From NCBI RefSeq assembly GCF_021129235.1, contig NZ_JAJOMA010000001.1, forward strand, positions 124,001 to 188,000: DNA of 64,000 bases. The letters run 5' to 3'. Source of the stretch: Kineosporia mesophila. GTDB taxonomy: Bacteria; Actinomycetota; Actinomycetes; Actinomycetales; Kineosporiaceae. Shown here one piece after another: positions 54,773 through 64,000 of the stretch. How positions within the stretch are numbered: position 1 is the first letter of the stretch; each line of letters starts with the position of its first letter. A program made the translations under genes and the position numbers. The notes beneath the pieces are model-generated. The model made no database searches. It was not told where the DNA came from and worked only from the letters and a program-made list of their open reading frames with translations.

Positions 54773-56743
54773 TCACCAGATGCGCACGCGCTTGTTCTCG
54801 TCCAGCCAGAGCCCGTCGCCGTCCTTCACCTCGAACGCCGTGTGGAACTCGTCGATGTTGGCCACGACCGCGTTGCAGCGGAACTCCTCGGGGGAGTGCG
54901 GGTCGAGCGAGAGGCGGCGGATCACCTCGGTGTCGCGGCCCTTGCTGCGCCAGCCCTGCGCCCAGGAGATGAAGAAGCGCTGCGGGCCGGTGAGACCGTC
55001 CAGCGCGGGCGGTTCCTGACCGTCGAGGGCGATGCGGTAGGCCTTGTGCGCGATCGAAAGGCCACCCAGGTCACCGATGTTCTCGCCGACCGTGAGCGCG
55101 CCGTTGACGTGGTGGCCCGGCGTCTGCGCGGGCTCCAGGGCGTCGTACTGCGCGATCAGGGCCTTGGTGCGCTTCTCGAACTCGGTGCGGTCGGCGTCGG
55201 TCCACCAGTCGTTCAGGTTGCCCGAGCCGTCGTACTTCGAGCCCTGGTCGTCGAAACCGTGGCCGATCTCGTGCCCGATGACCGCGCCGATCGCCCCGTA
55301 GTTGGCGGCGTCGTCGGCCTCCGCGTCGAAGAACGGCGGCTGCAGGATCGCGGCCGGGAAGACGATCTCGTTCATCAGCGGGTTGTAGTACGCGTTGACT
55401 GTCTGCGGGGTCATGAACCACTCGTCGCGGTCGACCGGCTTGCCGAGTTTCTCGATCTCCCGGGCAATCTCGTAGTCACCGGCGCGGCGCACGTTGCCCA
55501 CCAGGTCGCCGGCGCGGATCTCCAGCGAGGAGTAGTCGCGCCACGCGTCGGGGTAGCCGATCTTCGGTGTGAACGAGTCCAGCTTCTCCAGGGCGCGGCC
55601 CCGGGTCTCCTCGCTCATCCAGTCGAGCTTCACGATGCTCTGCCGGTAGGCCTCGACCAGGTTGGCCACCAGCTCGACCATGCGGGCCTTGGCGGTGGGG
55701 GAGAAGTGCTCGTCCACGTAGAGCTTGCCCACGGCCTCGCCGAGCGCGGACTCGACCATCGAGACCCCGCGCTTCCACCGCTCGCGCAGCTGCGTGGCGC
55801 CGGTGAGGGTCTTGCCGTAGAAGGAGAAGTTCTCCTCCACCAGCTCGGTGTTCAGCAGCGTGGCCGAGCCGTGCAGCGTGCGCCAGGTCAGCCAGGTCTT
55901 CCAGTCGGCGATCGGGAGCTCACTGAAGGACTTGCCGAGCTCGGTGAAGAAGCTGGGCTGGCGCACCACGACCTCGCCGAAGGCGCTCTGCGGCACCTTG
56001 AGCGCGTCGATCCAGGCCGTCCAGTCGAACTCCGGGATGAGCTCTTCCAGCGCCGTGCGGTCGACCTTGTTGTAGGTCTTCGTGGCGTCGCGGTTGGTGA
56101 CGCGGTCCCAGTGCGAGCTCGCCAGGCGGGTCTCCAGTGCCAGGATGCGCCGGGCGGCGTCGGCCGCGCCCTCTTCGTTCGTGATGCCGGCCTTGGTGAA
56201 CATGCGCGCGACGTGCCCAAGGAACTCGGTGCGGATCTCGGCGAACTTCTCGTCGCGGTAGTACGACTCGTCGGGCAGGCTGAGCCCGCCCTGGGAGAGG
56301 TACATGACGTAGCGGTCGGACGCCATCGCGTCGTTGTTGACGAAGTAGCCGAACGGGCTGCCGCTGCCCGAACGCTCCAGCACACCGAAGGCGTGGATCA
56401 GCCCGGCGAGGTTGGTGACCTCTTCCACCAGGGCCAGATCGGTGGCGATCGGCGCGATGCCGAGGCGCTCGATGGCCTCCTCGTCCATGAAGCTGGCGTA
56501 GAGGTCTCCGACCTTCTGCGCCTCGCTGCCCGGCTCGGCCGTGCCGGTGCTACCGGCAGCGCTTTCCACGATCACCCGTAACTGGGCCTCGGCCTCGTCC
56601 CGCAACCGGTGGAAGGTGCCGTACACCGACTTGTCCGGAGGGATCTCGGCTGTGTCCAGCCACGTCCCGTTCACATGCCGGAACAGGTCGTCCTGCGGCC
56701 TGATCGAGGGGCTCAGCTGATCGATTTCGATACCGGACCTCAT
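54773..56743 (-). CDS. M13-family zinc metallopeptidase
   Basis: 656 aa neprilysin/PepO-type peptidase. Catalytic motifs are VIGHEIGHGFDDQGSKYD (zinc His residues and Glu) and LTVGENIGDLGGLSIA (third ligand Glu); NAYYNPLMNEIVFPA binds substrate backbone. N-terminal helical domain starts SIRPQDDLFRHVNGTWL. No signal peptide, so it is probably cytoplasmic, degrading short peptides. The C-terminus ends VRIW, as usual. GlgB lies upstream with a 47-bp gap on the same strand. Confidence 0.95.
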   Translation of the reverse strand: MRSGIEIDQLSPSIRPQDDLFRHVNGTWLDTAEIPPDKSVYGTFHRLRDEAEAQLRVIVESAAGSTGTAEPGSEAQKVGDLYASFMDEEAIERLGIAPIATDLALVEEVTNLAGLIHAFGVLERSGSGSPFGYFVNNDAMASDRYVMYLSQGGLSLPDESYYRDEKFAEIRTEFLGHVARMFTKAGITNEEGAADAARRILALETRLASSHWDRVTNRDATKTYNKVDRTALEELIPEFDWTAWIDALKVPQSAFGEVVVRQPSFFTELGKSFSELPIADWKTWLTWRTLHGSATLLNTELVEENFSFYGKTLTGATQLRERWKRGVSMVESALGEAVGKLYVDEHFSPTAKARMVELVANLVEAYRQSIVKLDWMSEETRGRALEKLDSFTPKIGYPDAWRDYSSLEIRAGDLVGNVRRAGDYEIAREIEKLGKPVDRDEWFMTPQTVNAYYNPLMNEIVFPAAILQPPFFDAEADDAANYGAIGAVIGHEIGHGFDDQGSKYDGSGNLNDWWTDADRTEFEKRTKALIAQYDALEPAQTPGHHVNGALTVGENIGDLGGLSIAHKAYRIALDGQEPPALDGLTGPQRFFISWAQGWRSKGRDTEVIRRLSLDPHSPEEFRCNAVVANIDEFHTAFEVKDGDGLWLDENKRVRIW

Positions 56744-56790
56744 GGTCCGAGCCTAACCAGCTACCCCTCGATCAGGACAGGATCAGAAGT

Positions 56791-59142
56791 TCAGCCCTCC
56801 GCCGAATCCGGCTGGGAATCGGGCTGGAAGCCCGGGCCGCTCTCGTGGTGCACCTCGTGGGCCTGGCCGGACGAGCCCCATCCGGTCTCCGGCGCCGACT
56901 CCGGCACCAGCCAGACGGCACCCAGCGGCGGCACGCGCAGCGTGACGGACGACGGCTGACCGTGCCACGGCACCGGCACGGAATCGACCGAGCCCATGTT
57001 GCCCACCCCGGAACCGCCGTACTGCTCGGCGTCGGTGTTGAGCACCTCCAGCCAGCGGCCCCCGTTCGGCACACCGAGGTGGTAGACCTCCTGCGGCTGG
57101 GCGGAGAAGTTGACCACGGCCACCAGCGGGTTGCCGGCCGCGTCGCGGCGGATGAACGAGAACGTGTTGTGCTGCGTGTCGTTCGCGTCGATCCACTGGA
57201 ACCCGGCGGGGTCGCTGTCGGCCTGCCAGAGCTCGGGCCGGTCTTGGTAGACCCGGTTCAGGTCACGCACCAGCTGCTGCAGGCCGGCGTGCCAGGGCGC
57301 GTCCTCCAGCCACCAGTCCAGGCTGCGCTCCTCGGACCACTCCCGTTCCTGACCCAGTTCCTGGCCCATGAACAGCAGCTGCTTGCCCGGGTGCGACCAC
57401 ATGAAGGCCAGGTAGGCGCGCACGTTGGCGAGCTGCTGCCAGCGGTCGCCGGGCATCTTGCCCAGCAGCGAGCCCTTGCCGTGCACGACTTCGTCGTGGC
57501 TGATCGGCAGCACGAAATGCTCGTTGTACGCGTACATCAGCGAGAACGTCATCTGGTGGTGGTGGTACTGCCGGTGGATCGGGTCTTTCTGCACGTAGCC
57601 CAGGGAGTCGTGCATCCAGCCCATGTTCCACTTGTGGCCGAAGCCCAGACCGCCCAGGTGCGTGGGGCGCGTGACGCCCGGCCACGCAGTGCTCTCCTCG
57701 GCGATCATCACGACGCCCGGGTGCCGCTTGTAGGCGGTGGCGTTGACCTCCTGGAGGAAGGCCACGGCCTCCAGGTTCTCCCGGCCGCCGTACTTGTTCG
57801 GCGTCCACTCCCCGGCCTCGCGGGAGTAGTCCAGGTAGAGCATCGAGGCCACGGCGTCGACCCGCAGGCCGTCGACGTGGAACTCCTCCAGCCAGTACAG
57901 GGCGTTCGCGACCAGGAAGTTGCGCACCTCGGTACGGCCGAAGTCGAAGATCAGCGTGCCCCACTCGGGGTGCTCACCGCGGTGCGGATCACCGTGCTCG
58001 TAGAGCGGCACACCGTCGAACTTGGCCAGCGCGAACTCGTCTTTGGGGAAGTGCGCGGGCACCCAGTCGACGATCACGCCGATCCCGGCCGCGTGCAGCT
58101 GGTCGACCAGGTACCGGAACTCGTCCGGGCTGCCGAAACGCGAGGTGGGGGCGTAGTAACCGGTGACCTGGTAGCCCCAGGAGCCGCCGAAGGGGTGCTC
58201 GGCCACCGGCAGGAACTCGACGTGGGTGAAACCCATGTCCTTCACGTAACCGACGAGCTGGTCGGCGAGGTCGACGTAGGACAGACCCTGCCGCCACGAG
58301 CCCAGGTGCACCTCGTACGTGCTCATCGGCCGGTTCAGGGCCTCGTGGCCGGCGCGCTCGGCGAGCCAGGCGCCGTCCTGCCACTCGTAGGACGACTCGG
58401 TGATGACCGAGGCCGTCAGCGGCGGGACCTCGGTGGCGAACGCCATCGGGTCGGCCTTCTGACGCCACTGGCCGTCCCGCGCGAGGATCTCGTACTTGTA
58501 CCGGCTGCCCGCCCCGATGCCCGGCACGAACAGCTCCCAGATGCCGGAGCCGCCGAGACTGCGCATCGCGTGATTGCGGCCGTCCCAGCCGTTCGCGTCC
58601 GACACCACGCGCACGGCCTGGGCATTGGGCGCCCACACCGCGAACGATGTGCCCTCGACGTCACCGATCAGGCCGGGGAAACGCCGGGGGTGGGCACCGA
58701 GTGCACGCCACAGTTCCTCGTGCCGGCCCTCGGCGATCAGATGCAGGTCGATTTCACCCAGGCTGGGCAGGAAGCGGTACGGGTCGTCGAGCAGTAGCTC
58801 GTCACCCTCGTACCGGACGGCGATGCGGTAGTCGCCGACGGTCGCGCGGTCGAGCACCGCCACCCAGATCCCGTCCTGCTCGTGGGTCAGGGGGTGCCGC
58901 TCGCCGTCATCCGTGACGACCGCGACCTCGGTGGCCAGGGGGCGCAGCGTGCGCACCGTGACCCGGCCGCTGTGGAGGTGGGCCCCGAGCACCGAGTGCG
59001 GGTTGTAGTAGGCCCCGGCGGCAACCTTCGCCAGCACGTCCGAGTCAACGGGTTTCACCGTCGACGTCACCACGATGTCTGTGGTCGAAAGCGCGGCGGT
59101 GCTCGCTTCGAGGGGGCTCTGCGAAGTCGGAGACTGTGCCAT
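56791..59142 (-). CDS. glgB: 1,4-alpha-glucan branching enzyme
   Basis: About 783 aa GH13 enzyme that makes alpha-1,6 branches in glycogen. An N-terminal CBM48 pair ([26 protein letters not shown]) precedes the barrel: [39 protein letters not shown] (nucleophile Asp), [13 protein letters not shown] (acid Glu) and [23 protein letters not shown] 59142 is chosen as start; an in-frame extension to 59223 has no better ribosome site, and an ATG at 59178 is also possible. No other glycogen gene is in the window. Confidence 0.94.
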   Translation of the reverse strand: MAQSPTSQSPLEASTAALSTTDIVVTSTVKPVDSDVLAKVAAGAYYNPHSVLGAHLHSGRVTVRTLRPLATEVAVVTDDGERHPLTHEQDGIWVAVLDRATVGDYRIAVRYEGDELLLDDPYRFLPSLGEIDLHLIAEGRHEELWRALGAHPRRFPGLIGDVEGTSFAVWAPNAQAVRVVSDANGWDGRNHAMRSLGGSGIWELFVPGIGAGSRYKYEILARDGQWRQKADPMAFATEVPPLTASVITESSYEWQDGAWLAERAGHEALNRPMSTYEVHLGSWRQGLSYVDLADQLVGYVKDMGFTHVEFLPVAEHPFGGSWGYQVTGYYAPTSRFGSPDEFRYLVDQLHAAGIGVIVDWVPAHFPKDEFALAKFDGVPLYEHGDPHRGEHPEWGTLIFDFGRTEVRNFLVANALYWLEEFHVDGLRVDAVASMLYLDYSREAGEWTPNKYGGRENLEAVAFLQEVNATAYKRHPGVVMIAEESTAWPGVTRPTHLGGLGFGHKWNMGWMHDSLGYVQKDPIHRQYHHHQMTFSLMYAYNEHFVLPISHDEVVHGKGSLLGKMPGDRWQQLANVRAYLAFMWSHPGKQLLFMGQELGQEREWSEERSLDWWLEDAPWHAGLQQLVRDLNRVYQDRPELWQADSDPAGFQWIDANDTQHNTFSFIRRDAAGNPLVAVVNFSAQPQEVYHLGVPNGGRWLEVLNTDAEQYGGSGVGNMGSVDSVPVPWHGQPSSVTLRVPPLGAVWLVPESAPETGWGSSGQAHEVHHESGPGFQPDSQPDSAEG

Positions 59143-59350
59143 GTCGGGAAGTCTGGCACGCATCGGGCGAGGCGGCATGATGCCGCGCCACCCCCTCCGG
59201 GCGGCTGAGGGCGTTCTCGGCATGCGAATACCCTACTTGGAGTAATCTCTTGCCTACCCTGCGCCTCAAGGCCGTGGTCAGGGCCCTGTAAGACTGCCGG
59301 GTAACGATTCGGACCGGTGGCCACGGCATGGTGAGCGAAAGGTGTGGTTC

Positions 59351-59962
59351 ATGGGCCCCCGGGTGTTGCTGGTGTGCACCGCCAACATCTGCCGATCGCC
59401 CGGGGCCGAGGGGCTTCTGGCCGGGCGGCTCGGTGGCGAGGTCGATTTCTTCAGCCGCGGCACGCGATCCGTGGCCGGGGCGGGAAGTTGTGAGTACTCC
59501 GCGGAATGGGTGCGTGATCACTCAGGGGTGGTGCGTGATCACACGTCCCGCCCGCTGGAGGTGGCCGACATCCGGGCCTCCACCATGATTCTCACCGCCA
59601 CCCAGACCCAGCGCGGCCGGGTCATCGAGATGCGGCCCTCGGCCCAGGTCCGCACCTTCACCCTGCTGCACGCCGCCCGCACCGCGCAGTGGCTGGCCTC
59701 CGCCGGCCGTACCCCGCCGCCGGGCTCAGACCTGGCGCACCGCGTGCTGTGGCTGGTCGAGGAGCTCGACGCGAACCGGGGGGCGGCGCCTCGGGGCATC
59801 GATGACGACGACGAGTTGCCCGACCCGCACCGCGGCGGGCGGCATCCCCAGGTGTTCAGCCGCCTGCAGGCGGCCGTCGAGGATCTCTGCGCCCCGCTGC
59901 TCTTCCGTGGCCCGGTGCTCCGTCGAGACCGGGCCCGCTTGCGGCATAAAGCTTCTGGCTGA
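59351..59962 (+). CDS. Low-molecular-weight protein tyrosine phosphatase-like protein
   Basis: 203 aa. The P-loop CTANICRSP (C-x5-R-S) follows VLLVCT at the N-terminus; DPHRGGRHP near residue 160 supplies the general-acid Asp-Pro; the middle (DHTSRPLEVADI...MILTATQ) is typical. Such phosphatases dephosphorylate BY-kinases in exopolysaccharide systems, and a Wzc-like kinase gene lies 600 bp downstream on the other strand. GAAAGG precedes ATG 59351; GTG 59342 is possible. An insertion before the acid loop makes it longer than usual. Confidence 0.85.
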   Translation: MGPRVLLVCTANICRSPGAEGLLAGRLGGEVDFFSRGTRSVAGAGSCEYSAEWVRDHSGVVRDHTSRPLEVADIRASTMILTATQTQRGRVIEMRPSAQVRTFTLLHAARTAQWLASAGRTPPPGSDLAHRVLWLVEELDANRGAAPRGIDDDDELPDPHRGGRHPQVFSRLQAAVEDLCAPLLFRGPVLRRDRARLRHKASG

Positions 59963-60256
59963 TCAGAGAGTGCCCTCACAGGTCGGGCACAGCTCGCGGA
60001 TGGTCGTGATCGGGCCGGAGCGGCGCCAGTCGTTCCACTCGTCGGTGTAGACCGTGCCCGCGCCCTTGCAGGTCGAGCAGTCGTCGAGCCCGGCCTGCTC
60101 CTGCTCGTCGTCGCGGCGGTTGCGCAGCAGCAGGGCCAGGCCGGCCGCGAGCAGCAGGGACGGCAGCCAGAGCATGTCGTAGTCGCCCAGAAGAAGGTTT
60201 CCGGCGTACAGGCCGGAGGCCCCAATCGCCAGCAGGGCCCCGAATACGGCGTTCAC
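59963..60256 (-). CDS. Small membrane protein with DnaJ-type cysteine motifs
   Basis: 97 aa. Two membrane helices (residues 4-24 and 29-45) are followed by a cytoplasmic tail with CSTCKGAGTVYTDEW and ELCPTCEGTL, i.e. two CxxC motifs like half a DnaJ zinc finger. GTG 60256 follows AAGGAGCGAC. It could bind one zinc ion. I do not recognise a named family; the gene abuts the phosphatase stop. Confidence 0.7.
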   Translation of the reverse strand: MNAVFGALLAIGASGLYAGNLLLGDYDMLWLPSLLLAAGLALLLRNRRDDEQEQAGLDDCSTCKGAGTVYTDEWNDWRRSGPITTIRELCPTCEGTL

Positions 60257-60486
60257 GTCGCTCCTTCCGGGGATTCCGGTCGGCGTTCGCGGTCGCCTCG
60301 CGCCCAGCCACAGACCGACGCGCTCATCGGCGAGCCGGGTGCAACCAGAGCGTAAAGCTCCGCCTGTCGCGAGTCATCCTAGGGGTGGCAAACGCGGTGT
60401 GGAAGGGCGAACCAGGATTGTCGCGCAACGCCTCTCAGCGGCGCCTCAGGCGATCTTGGCTCGCGGCCCGTTCGCCGGGAATGAAA

Positions 60487-60519
60487 ATCGCGGTGCGGCA
60501 CCGAGTGCCCCACCGCGAT
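60487..60519 (-). terminator. Terminator after the Wzc-like gene
   Basis: A nested hairpin: outer 9-bp stem (60487-60495 with 60511-60519) and inner 5-bp stem with a CGA loop. On the minus strand it is followed by TTTTCAT, fitting an intrinsic terminator. Confidence 0.75.
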
Positions 60520-60538
60520 CTTCCTGCTTCGGACGGGC

Positions 60539-63500
60539 TCAGATGGAGCGCCGCGACCGGTGGTGCCGGGGAACACCCGTGGGCACGTGCGGCATCACCG
60601 ACTGCGGCGGGATGAGCAGTTCCCGCTCGTCCTCGAGCAGCTCCAGGTCCGGTGCCGAGAGGTCCACCGTCAGCGGCGGGATCTCCTGGAACAGGTCTGC
60701 CGCCGGCAGCCGGTTCTCCTGCGGGTCACCGACGGGCGGGGTCGGCCCGTCCATTGAGGACGACCTGGTCACCCCACCCGGGCCGCTCACCCCAGGCCCG
60801 TGGTGGTGGTCATCGAGGTGTTCGTACCCCGACGGGACGTCCTGGATGTAGCCCCCGGCCCGAAGGTACCCGTAACCGGTGGTGGGCTCGGCCCAGGCGG
60901 GATCGTCCTGCGGCTCCGAAGGATTCCAGGGCCCCGAAGGGTTCTCGGGCGCTGAGGGATTCTGCGGCAGCAAGGAATTCGGGGGCGCTGAGGAATTCGG
61001 GAGTGCTGAGGAATTCGGGGGCACCGAGGAACTCCCTGGGGCCGAGGAGTTCCCGGGGACCGAGGAGTTCTGAGCCACCGCAGAATTCCGCGGGCCCCGG
61101 AACCACGGGGCCCCGGCCTGGCCATTCTCCGGCGTGATCGTTCCGGCCTGATCGGCCCGTAGGTTCTGGGCCGTCCGTGGGTTCTGGCTCACCCGTGGGT
61201 TCTGGTCCGACTGAGGGGCTTGGACCGCCTGTGAGTTCTGGCCCACCCGTGGGTCCTGACTCACCCGTGGGTCCTGACTCACCCGTGGGTCCTGCCCCAC
61301 CCGTGGGTCCTGCCCCACCCGTGGGTCCTGCCCCACCCGTGGGTCCTGACTCACCCCTGAGTTCTGCCCCACCCGTGGGTCCTGAGCCATTCGTGGATCT
61401 TGAGCCGCCCGTGGATCTTGAGCCGCCCGTGGGTCCTGGGCCACTCGTGGGTCCTGGGCCGCCTGAGGTGCCTGGGCGTTCCGTGGGTCCTGGACATTCC
61501 GTGGGTCCGGGGAGTAGCTGCGGCGGCTCTGAGTATTCCGTGGTTCCTGGATGGCCTGCGGGTTGTGGACGCTATGGGTGTTGTGAGCGGCCCGACTGTC
61601 CCAGGTGGCCCCCGAGTCCTGGGCGCCCCGTGGGTTGCGGCCGGCCTGGTGGTCCGGGGCCACCGGGTTGCTCTGGCCATTCTGGAGGTTGTGGGTGGCC
61701 CGGGGGTCTGGGGCGGTCGGGGGATGCTGGAAGCCCTGAGGGTTTCGGAGGCTCTGAGGGCTCTGGGAGGCCGGCAGGTCGGGGCCGTCGAACCAGGTCC
61801 GGGTATACGCCGCCGGGGGCCTGTGAGGTTCGGCGGGCGGCGCTGATCCCGTTTCCTCGTCGGTGTTTTCAGCCCGTGAGCCCTGCGTGGGGATACCGCT
61901 GAGCGGAGTGCCCATCCGCAGGCCCGAGGGCGAGGTGTCCGGTGCGGGCCAGGGCTTGTTCTGCGTGCCCGGATCCGGGGGGAGGGGGTGCAGGCGCAGT
62001 TCCCGGGGCACCTCGGCGGCCGGATGGTGCTCGACCGTGAGCCGGTTCACCTCCAGCCCCTCCGCCCGGCGAGGAGCGTCGTGCGGGACCTCGCGCACCG
62101 TGCGCGAGACCTCGACACCGTCCGCACGGGAGATCACGGTGAGACCGTCGCTCTGCGGCGTGGTGACGATCGGCAGCGGCCCGGTGGAGGACAGCCCCCC
62201 GAACACCGAGATACTCCCCGTAGCCGGACCTTCCGGCTGGTGAGGTGCAGCGGACTCGGCAATCGGCGCCCAGCCGTCCGACGGACTCGGCGCCCACCCC
62301 ATGTCAGCGGCGGCCCATGAGGCCGGCTGACCTTCAACGGGGTGGCCCTCTGGGCCGTGGTGCCCTGCGGGCGCCTCGGAACCTGTGGATCCTGAACCAC
62401 CCGCATCGGAGGCGGCCGAAGTGGCCGGCCGTCCGGATCCGGTCGCCGGCCCGGAACCGGTCGACCTCACCGACCCGGCAACCGAACCACCGCCACCAGA
62501 GACCCCCGTGGTGATCTGCGTCCCCCATTGAGGGCTGCCCGGAGCCGTACTGCCCGAAACCCCGTTACCGGAAACGCCATGACCCGAAATTGGATCGGCG
62601 GCAGGCGCTCCCGCACCACCCCGAGCTGCGGGCCGCCCCTGGTTCCCGGGTTCGGGCCAGGGGTTCGGCCCGGCCTGGTCGGATGCCTCGGCCCGGCTCA
62701 GGTCGAGGGGTTCCAGCAGGCGCGGGCCCTCGTTCTCGAAGGGTTCCAGGGGGAGCGACGAGGCTGGGAGCGTGATCTCGGTGGCCTTCTTCCGGCTGCG
62801 ACGGGCACGCTTCTCCACCTTCTCCTCGGCCGCCGGAGTGGCGACCGGGGAAGGGGCCTGCCCGTATCCGTAACCGTCGTAACCGTTGCCCTTCTTGCGC
62901 GGGGCGAAGTTCAGCACCGTACCGAGCATCTTGGCGCTGACGGACTCCAGCGACTTCAGCGCCCGCACGGTCTCTTCACGCCGGCTGCGACCGTGACGGA
63001 CCACCAGGATCGCGCCGTCCGCGGCGGTGGAGATGAGAGCCGCGTCGGTGACGGGCAGCAGGGGCGGCGCGTCGATGATCACCACGTCGTAGTGCTCGGC
63101 CAGGGTGTCGAGCAGATGACGCATCTGCTGGGAACCGAGCAGCTCCGAGGGGTTCGGGGGAGTGGGGCCCGACGGCAGCACCGCGAGCAGGTCGCGCTCG
63201 TAACCGACCACCACGTCGCGCAGGTCGTGCTGACCGGCGAGCACGTTGGTGAGTCCGGCCCCGTTGCTGATACCCAGGTACTTACTGACGGCGGGCTTGC
63301 GCAGATCACCCTCGACAAGCACCACCCGGGCGCCGCTCTGGGCCAGGATCAGGGCGATGTTGCAGGCCGTGGTGGTCTTGCCCTCGTCGGGCAGGGCGGA
63401 TGTAACGGCGATGACCCGCGGGGGGTTGTCCACGTCGGCGAACTGCAGGTTGGTGCGCAGCGTGCGGAATGCCTCGGCCCGTCCGCCGAACGCGTCGGCG

Positions 63501-64000
63501 GTGACCAGCGGCTGCTTCGGTGCGGAGGCGTCGAACGGCACCACTCCCAGAGGCACCGAACCGGTGAGCAGTTCGAGGTCGGAGCTGCCGCGCACGGTGG
63601 TGTTGAGCTGGTCGCGCAGCATGGCCGCACCGATGCCGAGGCCGAGCCCGAGCAGCAGCCCGAGCGCGATGTTCAGCGGCACCCGTGGCGAGACCGGCGC
63701 TGTCGGGGCGATCGCCGGGCGGGTGACGGTCAGCATCACCGAGGAATCCGCGGTGGATTGGCCGGCCATCTCCAGACTGCGCACGACGTCTTGCAGCTGG
63801 GTCGTCACCGCCCGGCCGATGGCCGCGGCCCGGTCGGGGTCCGGGTCGGACACGCTGATGTCGATCAGCACCGTGTCGAGCTTCGGGCTGGCGTCGATCT
63901 TCCCGGCCAGTTCACCGGCGGTGTAGGGCAGCCGCAGCTGCTTCACCACCGGCTCGGTGACGGCGCTGCTGGTCACCATGCTCGCGTACGACTTCACCCG
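60539..64000 (-). CDS. Wzc-like chain-length regulator and tyrosine kinase (5'-truncated)
   Basis: At least 1153 aa; the start lies beyond the right edge. The N-terminal part is the end of a Wzz domain with a membrane helix (VPLNIALGLLLGLGLGIGAA), then a BY-kinase: ALPDEGKTTTACNIALILA (Walker A), VLVEGDLRKPAVSKYLG (Walker A'), VVIIDAPPLLPVTDAAL (Walker B). A Tyr cluster, GNGYDGYGYGQ, follows directly. Unusually, about 760 further residues form a disordered tail with tandem QDPRVGQDPR repeats and Ser/Asn/Pro runs. Probably controls export of a capsule or exopolysaccharide. Confidence 0.88.
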   Translation of the reverse strand, partial: RVKSYASMVTSSAVTEPVVKQLRLPYTAGELAGKIDASPKLDTVLIDISVSDPDPDRAAAIGRAVTTQLQDVVRSLEMAGQSTADSSVMLTVTRPAIAPTAPVSPRVPLNIALGLLLGLGLGIGAAMLRDQLNTTVRGSSDLELLTGSVPLGVVPFDASAPKQPLVTADAFGGRAEAFRTLRTNLQFADVDNPPRVIAVTSALPDEGKTTTACNIALILAQSGARVVLVEGDLRKPAVSKYLGISNGAGLTNVLAGQHDLRDVVVGYERDLLAVLPSGPTPPNPSELLGSQQMRHLLDTLAEHYDVVIIDAPPLLPVTDAALISTAADGAILVVRHGRSRREETVRALKSLESVSAKMLGTVLNFAPRKKGNGYDGYGYGQAPSPVATPAAEEKVEKRARRSRKKATEITLPASSLPLEPFENEGPRLLEPLDLSRAEASDQAGPNPWPEPGNQGRPAARGGAGAPAADPISGHGVSGNGVSGSTAPGSPQWGTQITTGVSGGGGSVAGSVRSTGSGPATGSGRPATSAASDAGGSGSTGSEAPAGHHGPEGHPVEGQPASWAAADMGWAPSPSDGWAPIAESAAPHQPEGPATGSISVFGGLSSTGPLPIVTTPQSDGLTVISRADGVEVSRTVREVPHDAPRRAEGLEVNRLTVEHHPAAEVPRELRLHPLPPDPGTQNKPWPAPDTSPSGLRMGTPLSGIPTQGSRAENTDEETGSAPPAEPHRPPAAYTRTWFDGPDLPASQSPQSLRNPQGFQHPPTAPDPRATHNLQNGQSNPVAPDHQAGRNPRGAQDSGATWDSRAAHNTHSVHNPQAIQEPRNTQSRRSYSPDPRNVQDPRNAQAPQAAQDPRVAQDPRAAQDPRAAQDPRMAQDPRVGQNSGVSQDPRVGQDPRVGQDPRVGQDPRVSQDPRVSQDPRVGQNSQAVQAPQSDQNPRVSQNPRTAQNLRADQAGTITPENGQAGAPWFRGPRNSAVAQNSSVPGNSSAPGSSSVPPNSSALPNSSAPPNSLLPQNPSAPENPSGPWNPSEPQDDPAWAEPTTGYGYLRAGGYIQDVPSGYEHLDDHHHGPGVSGPGGVTRSSSMDGPTPPVGDPQENRLPAADLFQEIPPLTVDLSAPDLELLEDERELLIPPQSVMPHVPTGVPRHHRSRRSI
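61170..61490 (-). repeat. 18-bp tandem repeat array in the kinase tail
   Basis: Approximately 18-bp units (minus strand coding Q-D-P-R-V-G/S/A) repeated about 17 times with small changes. Several adjacent units are identical in DNA, suggesting recent slippage or unequal recombination. Confidence 0.85.

Noticed and set aside
61170..61490. CRISPR-like repeats in the kinase gene
   Set aside because: Contiguous in-frame repeats with no unique spacers.

Overview
The window is chromosomal DNA of a very GC-rich actinobacterium. The evidence is the F-type ATP synthase operon in actinobacterial order with a long delta subunit followed by a DUF2550 gene, a NucS mismatch endonuclease, a MurA with Asp in place of the catalytic Cys, a DivIVA-type polar-growth coiled coil beside crotonyl-CoA carboxylase/reductase, a SigE-family sigma factor and many GTG starts. 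A Kineosporia-like genus is a guess only. From memory and unchecked, the gene order resembles the Streptomyces region that runs from the ATP synthase operon through murA, cobalamin adenosyltransferase, nucS, scy-like genes, epimerase, thiolase and meaB to glgB.

Layout. 0-8 kb: end of an AtpI-like gene, atpBEFHAGDC and DUF2550. 8-14 kb: a DUF4097 protein, a NarL-type two-component pair, and a divergent MMPL exporter with a 30-bp perfect palindrome in the shared promoter region. 13.7-18.9 kb: a GntR regulator divergent from a secreted GH16/CBM5-12 glycosidase, a CPA1 antiporter fused to a UBP zinc finger, a STAS protein and a small membrane protein. 18.9-24.1 kb: murA, PduO-type cobalamin adenosyltransferase, a DUF559-type nuclease gene, meaA. 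24.2-30.6 kb: Tat-exported DUF1501/DUF1800 pair, D-amino-acid oxidase, pyrD-nucS. 30.8-34.4 kb: PadR/HAAS operon ending in a frameshifted gene, and a secreted subtilase. 34.7-45.7 kb: duplicated 3-hydroxyacyl-CoA dehydrogenase, SigE-type sigma factor, DUF952, AI-2E transporter, DivIVA-like protein, ccr, epimerase, Nei/Fpg glycosylase, thiolase, meaB. 45.5-54.7 kb: repeat-rich membrane proteins, a lipoprotein, a cysteine-free thioredoxin-TPR protein and an odd UDP-glucose-dehydrogenase-like protein. 54.8-64 kb: M13 peptidase, glgB, LMW tyrosine phosphatase, and a Wzc-like tyrosine kinase running off the end.

A functional theme is the ethylmalonyl-CoA pathway: thiolase, 3-hydroxyacyl-CoA dehydrogenase, Ccr, epimerase, the B12-dependent mutase MeaA, its G-protein chaperone MeaB and a cobalamin adenosyltransferase all lie within 25 kb.

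The most unusual structure is a family of near-perfect palindromes. Three compact copies (13572-13674, 15818-15910, 30645-30727) have arms of about 36-46 nt around a loop of exactly 11 nt. In a fourth locus (20958-22090) the arms are identical over 40 nt but the loop holds a complete gene for an AbiEi-like wHTH/DUF559 PD-(D/E)XK nuclease, preceded by two inverted DnaA-box-like sequences. This looks like a gene-bearing version of a small palindromic element and is the best candidate for an undescribed system here.
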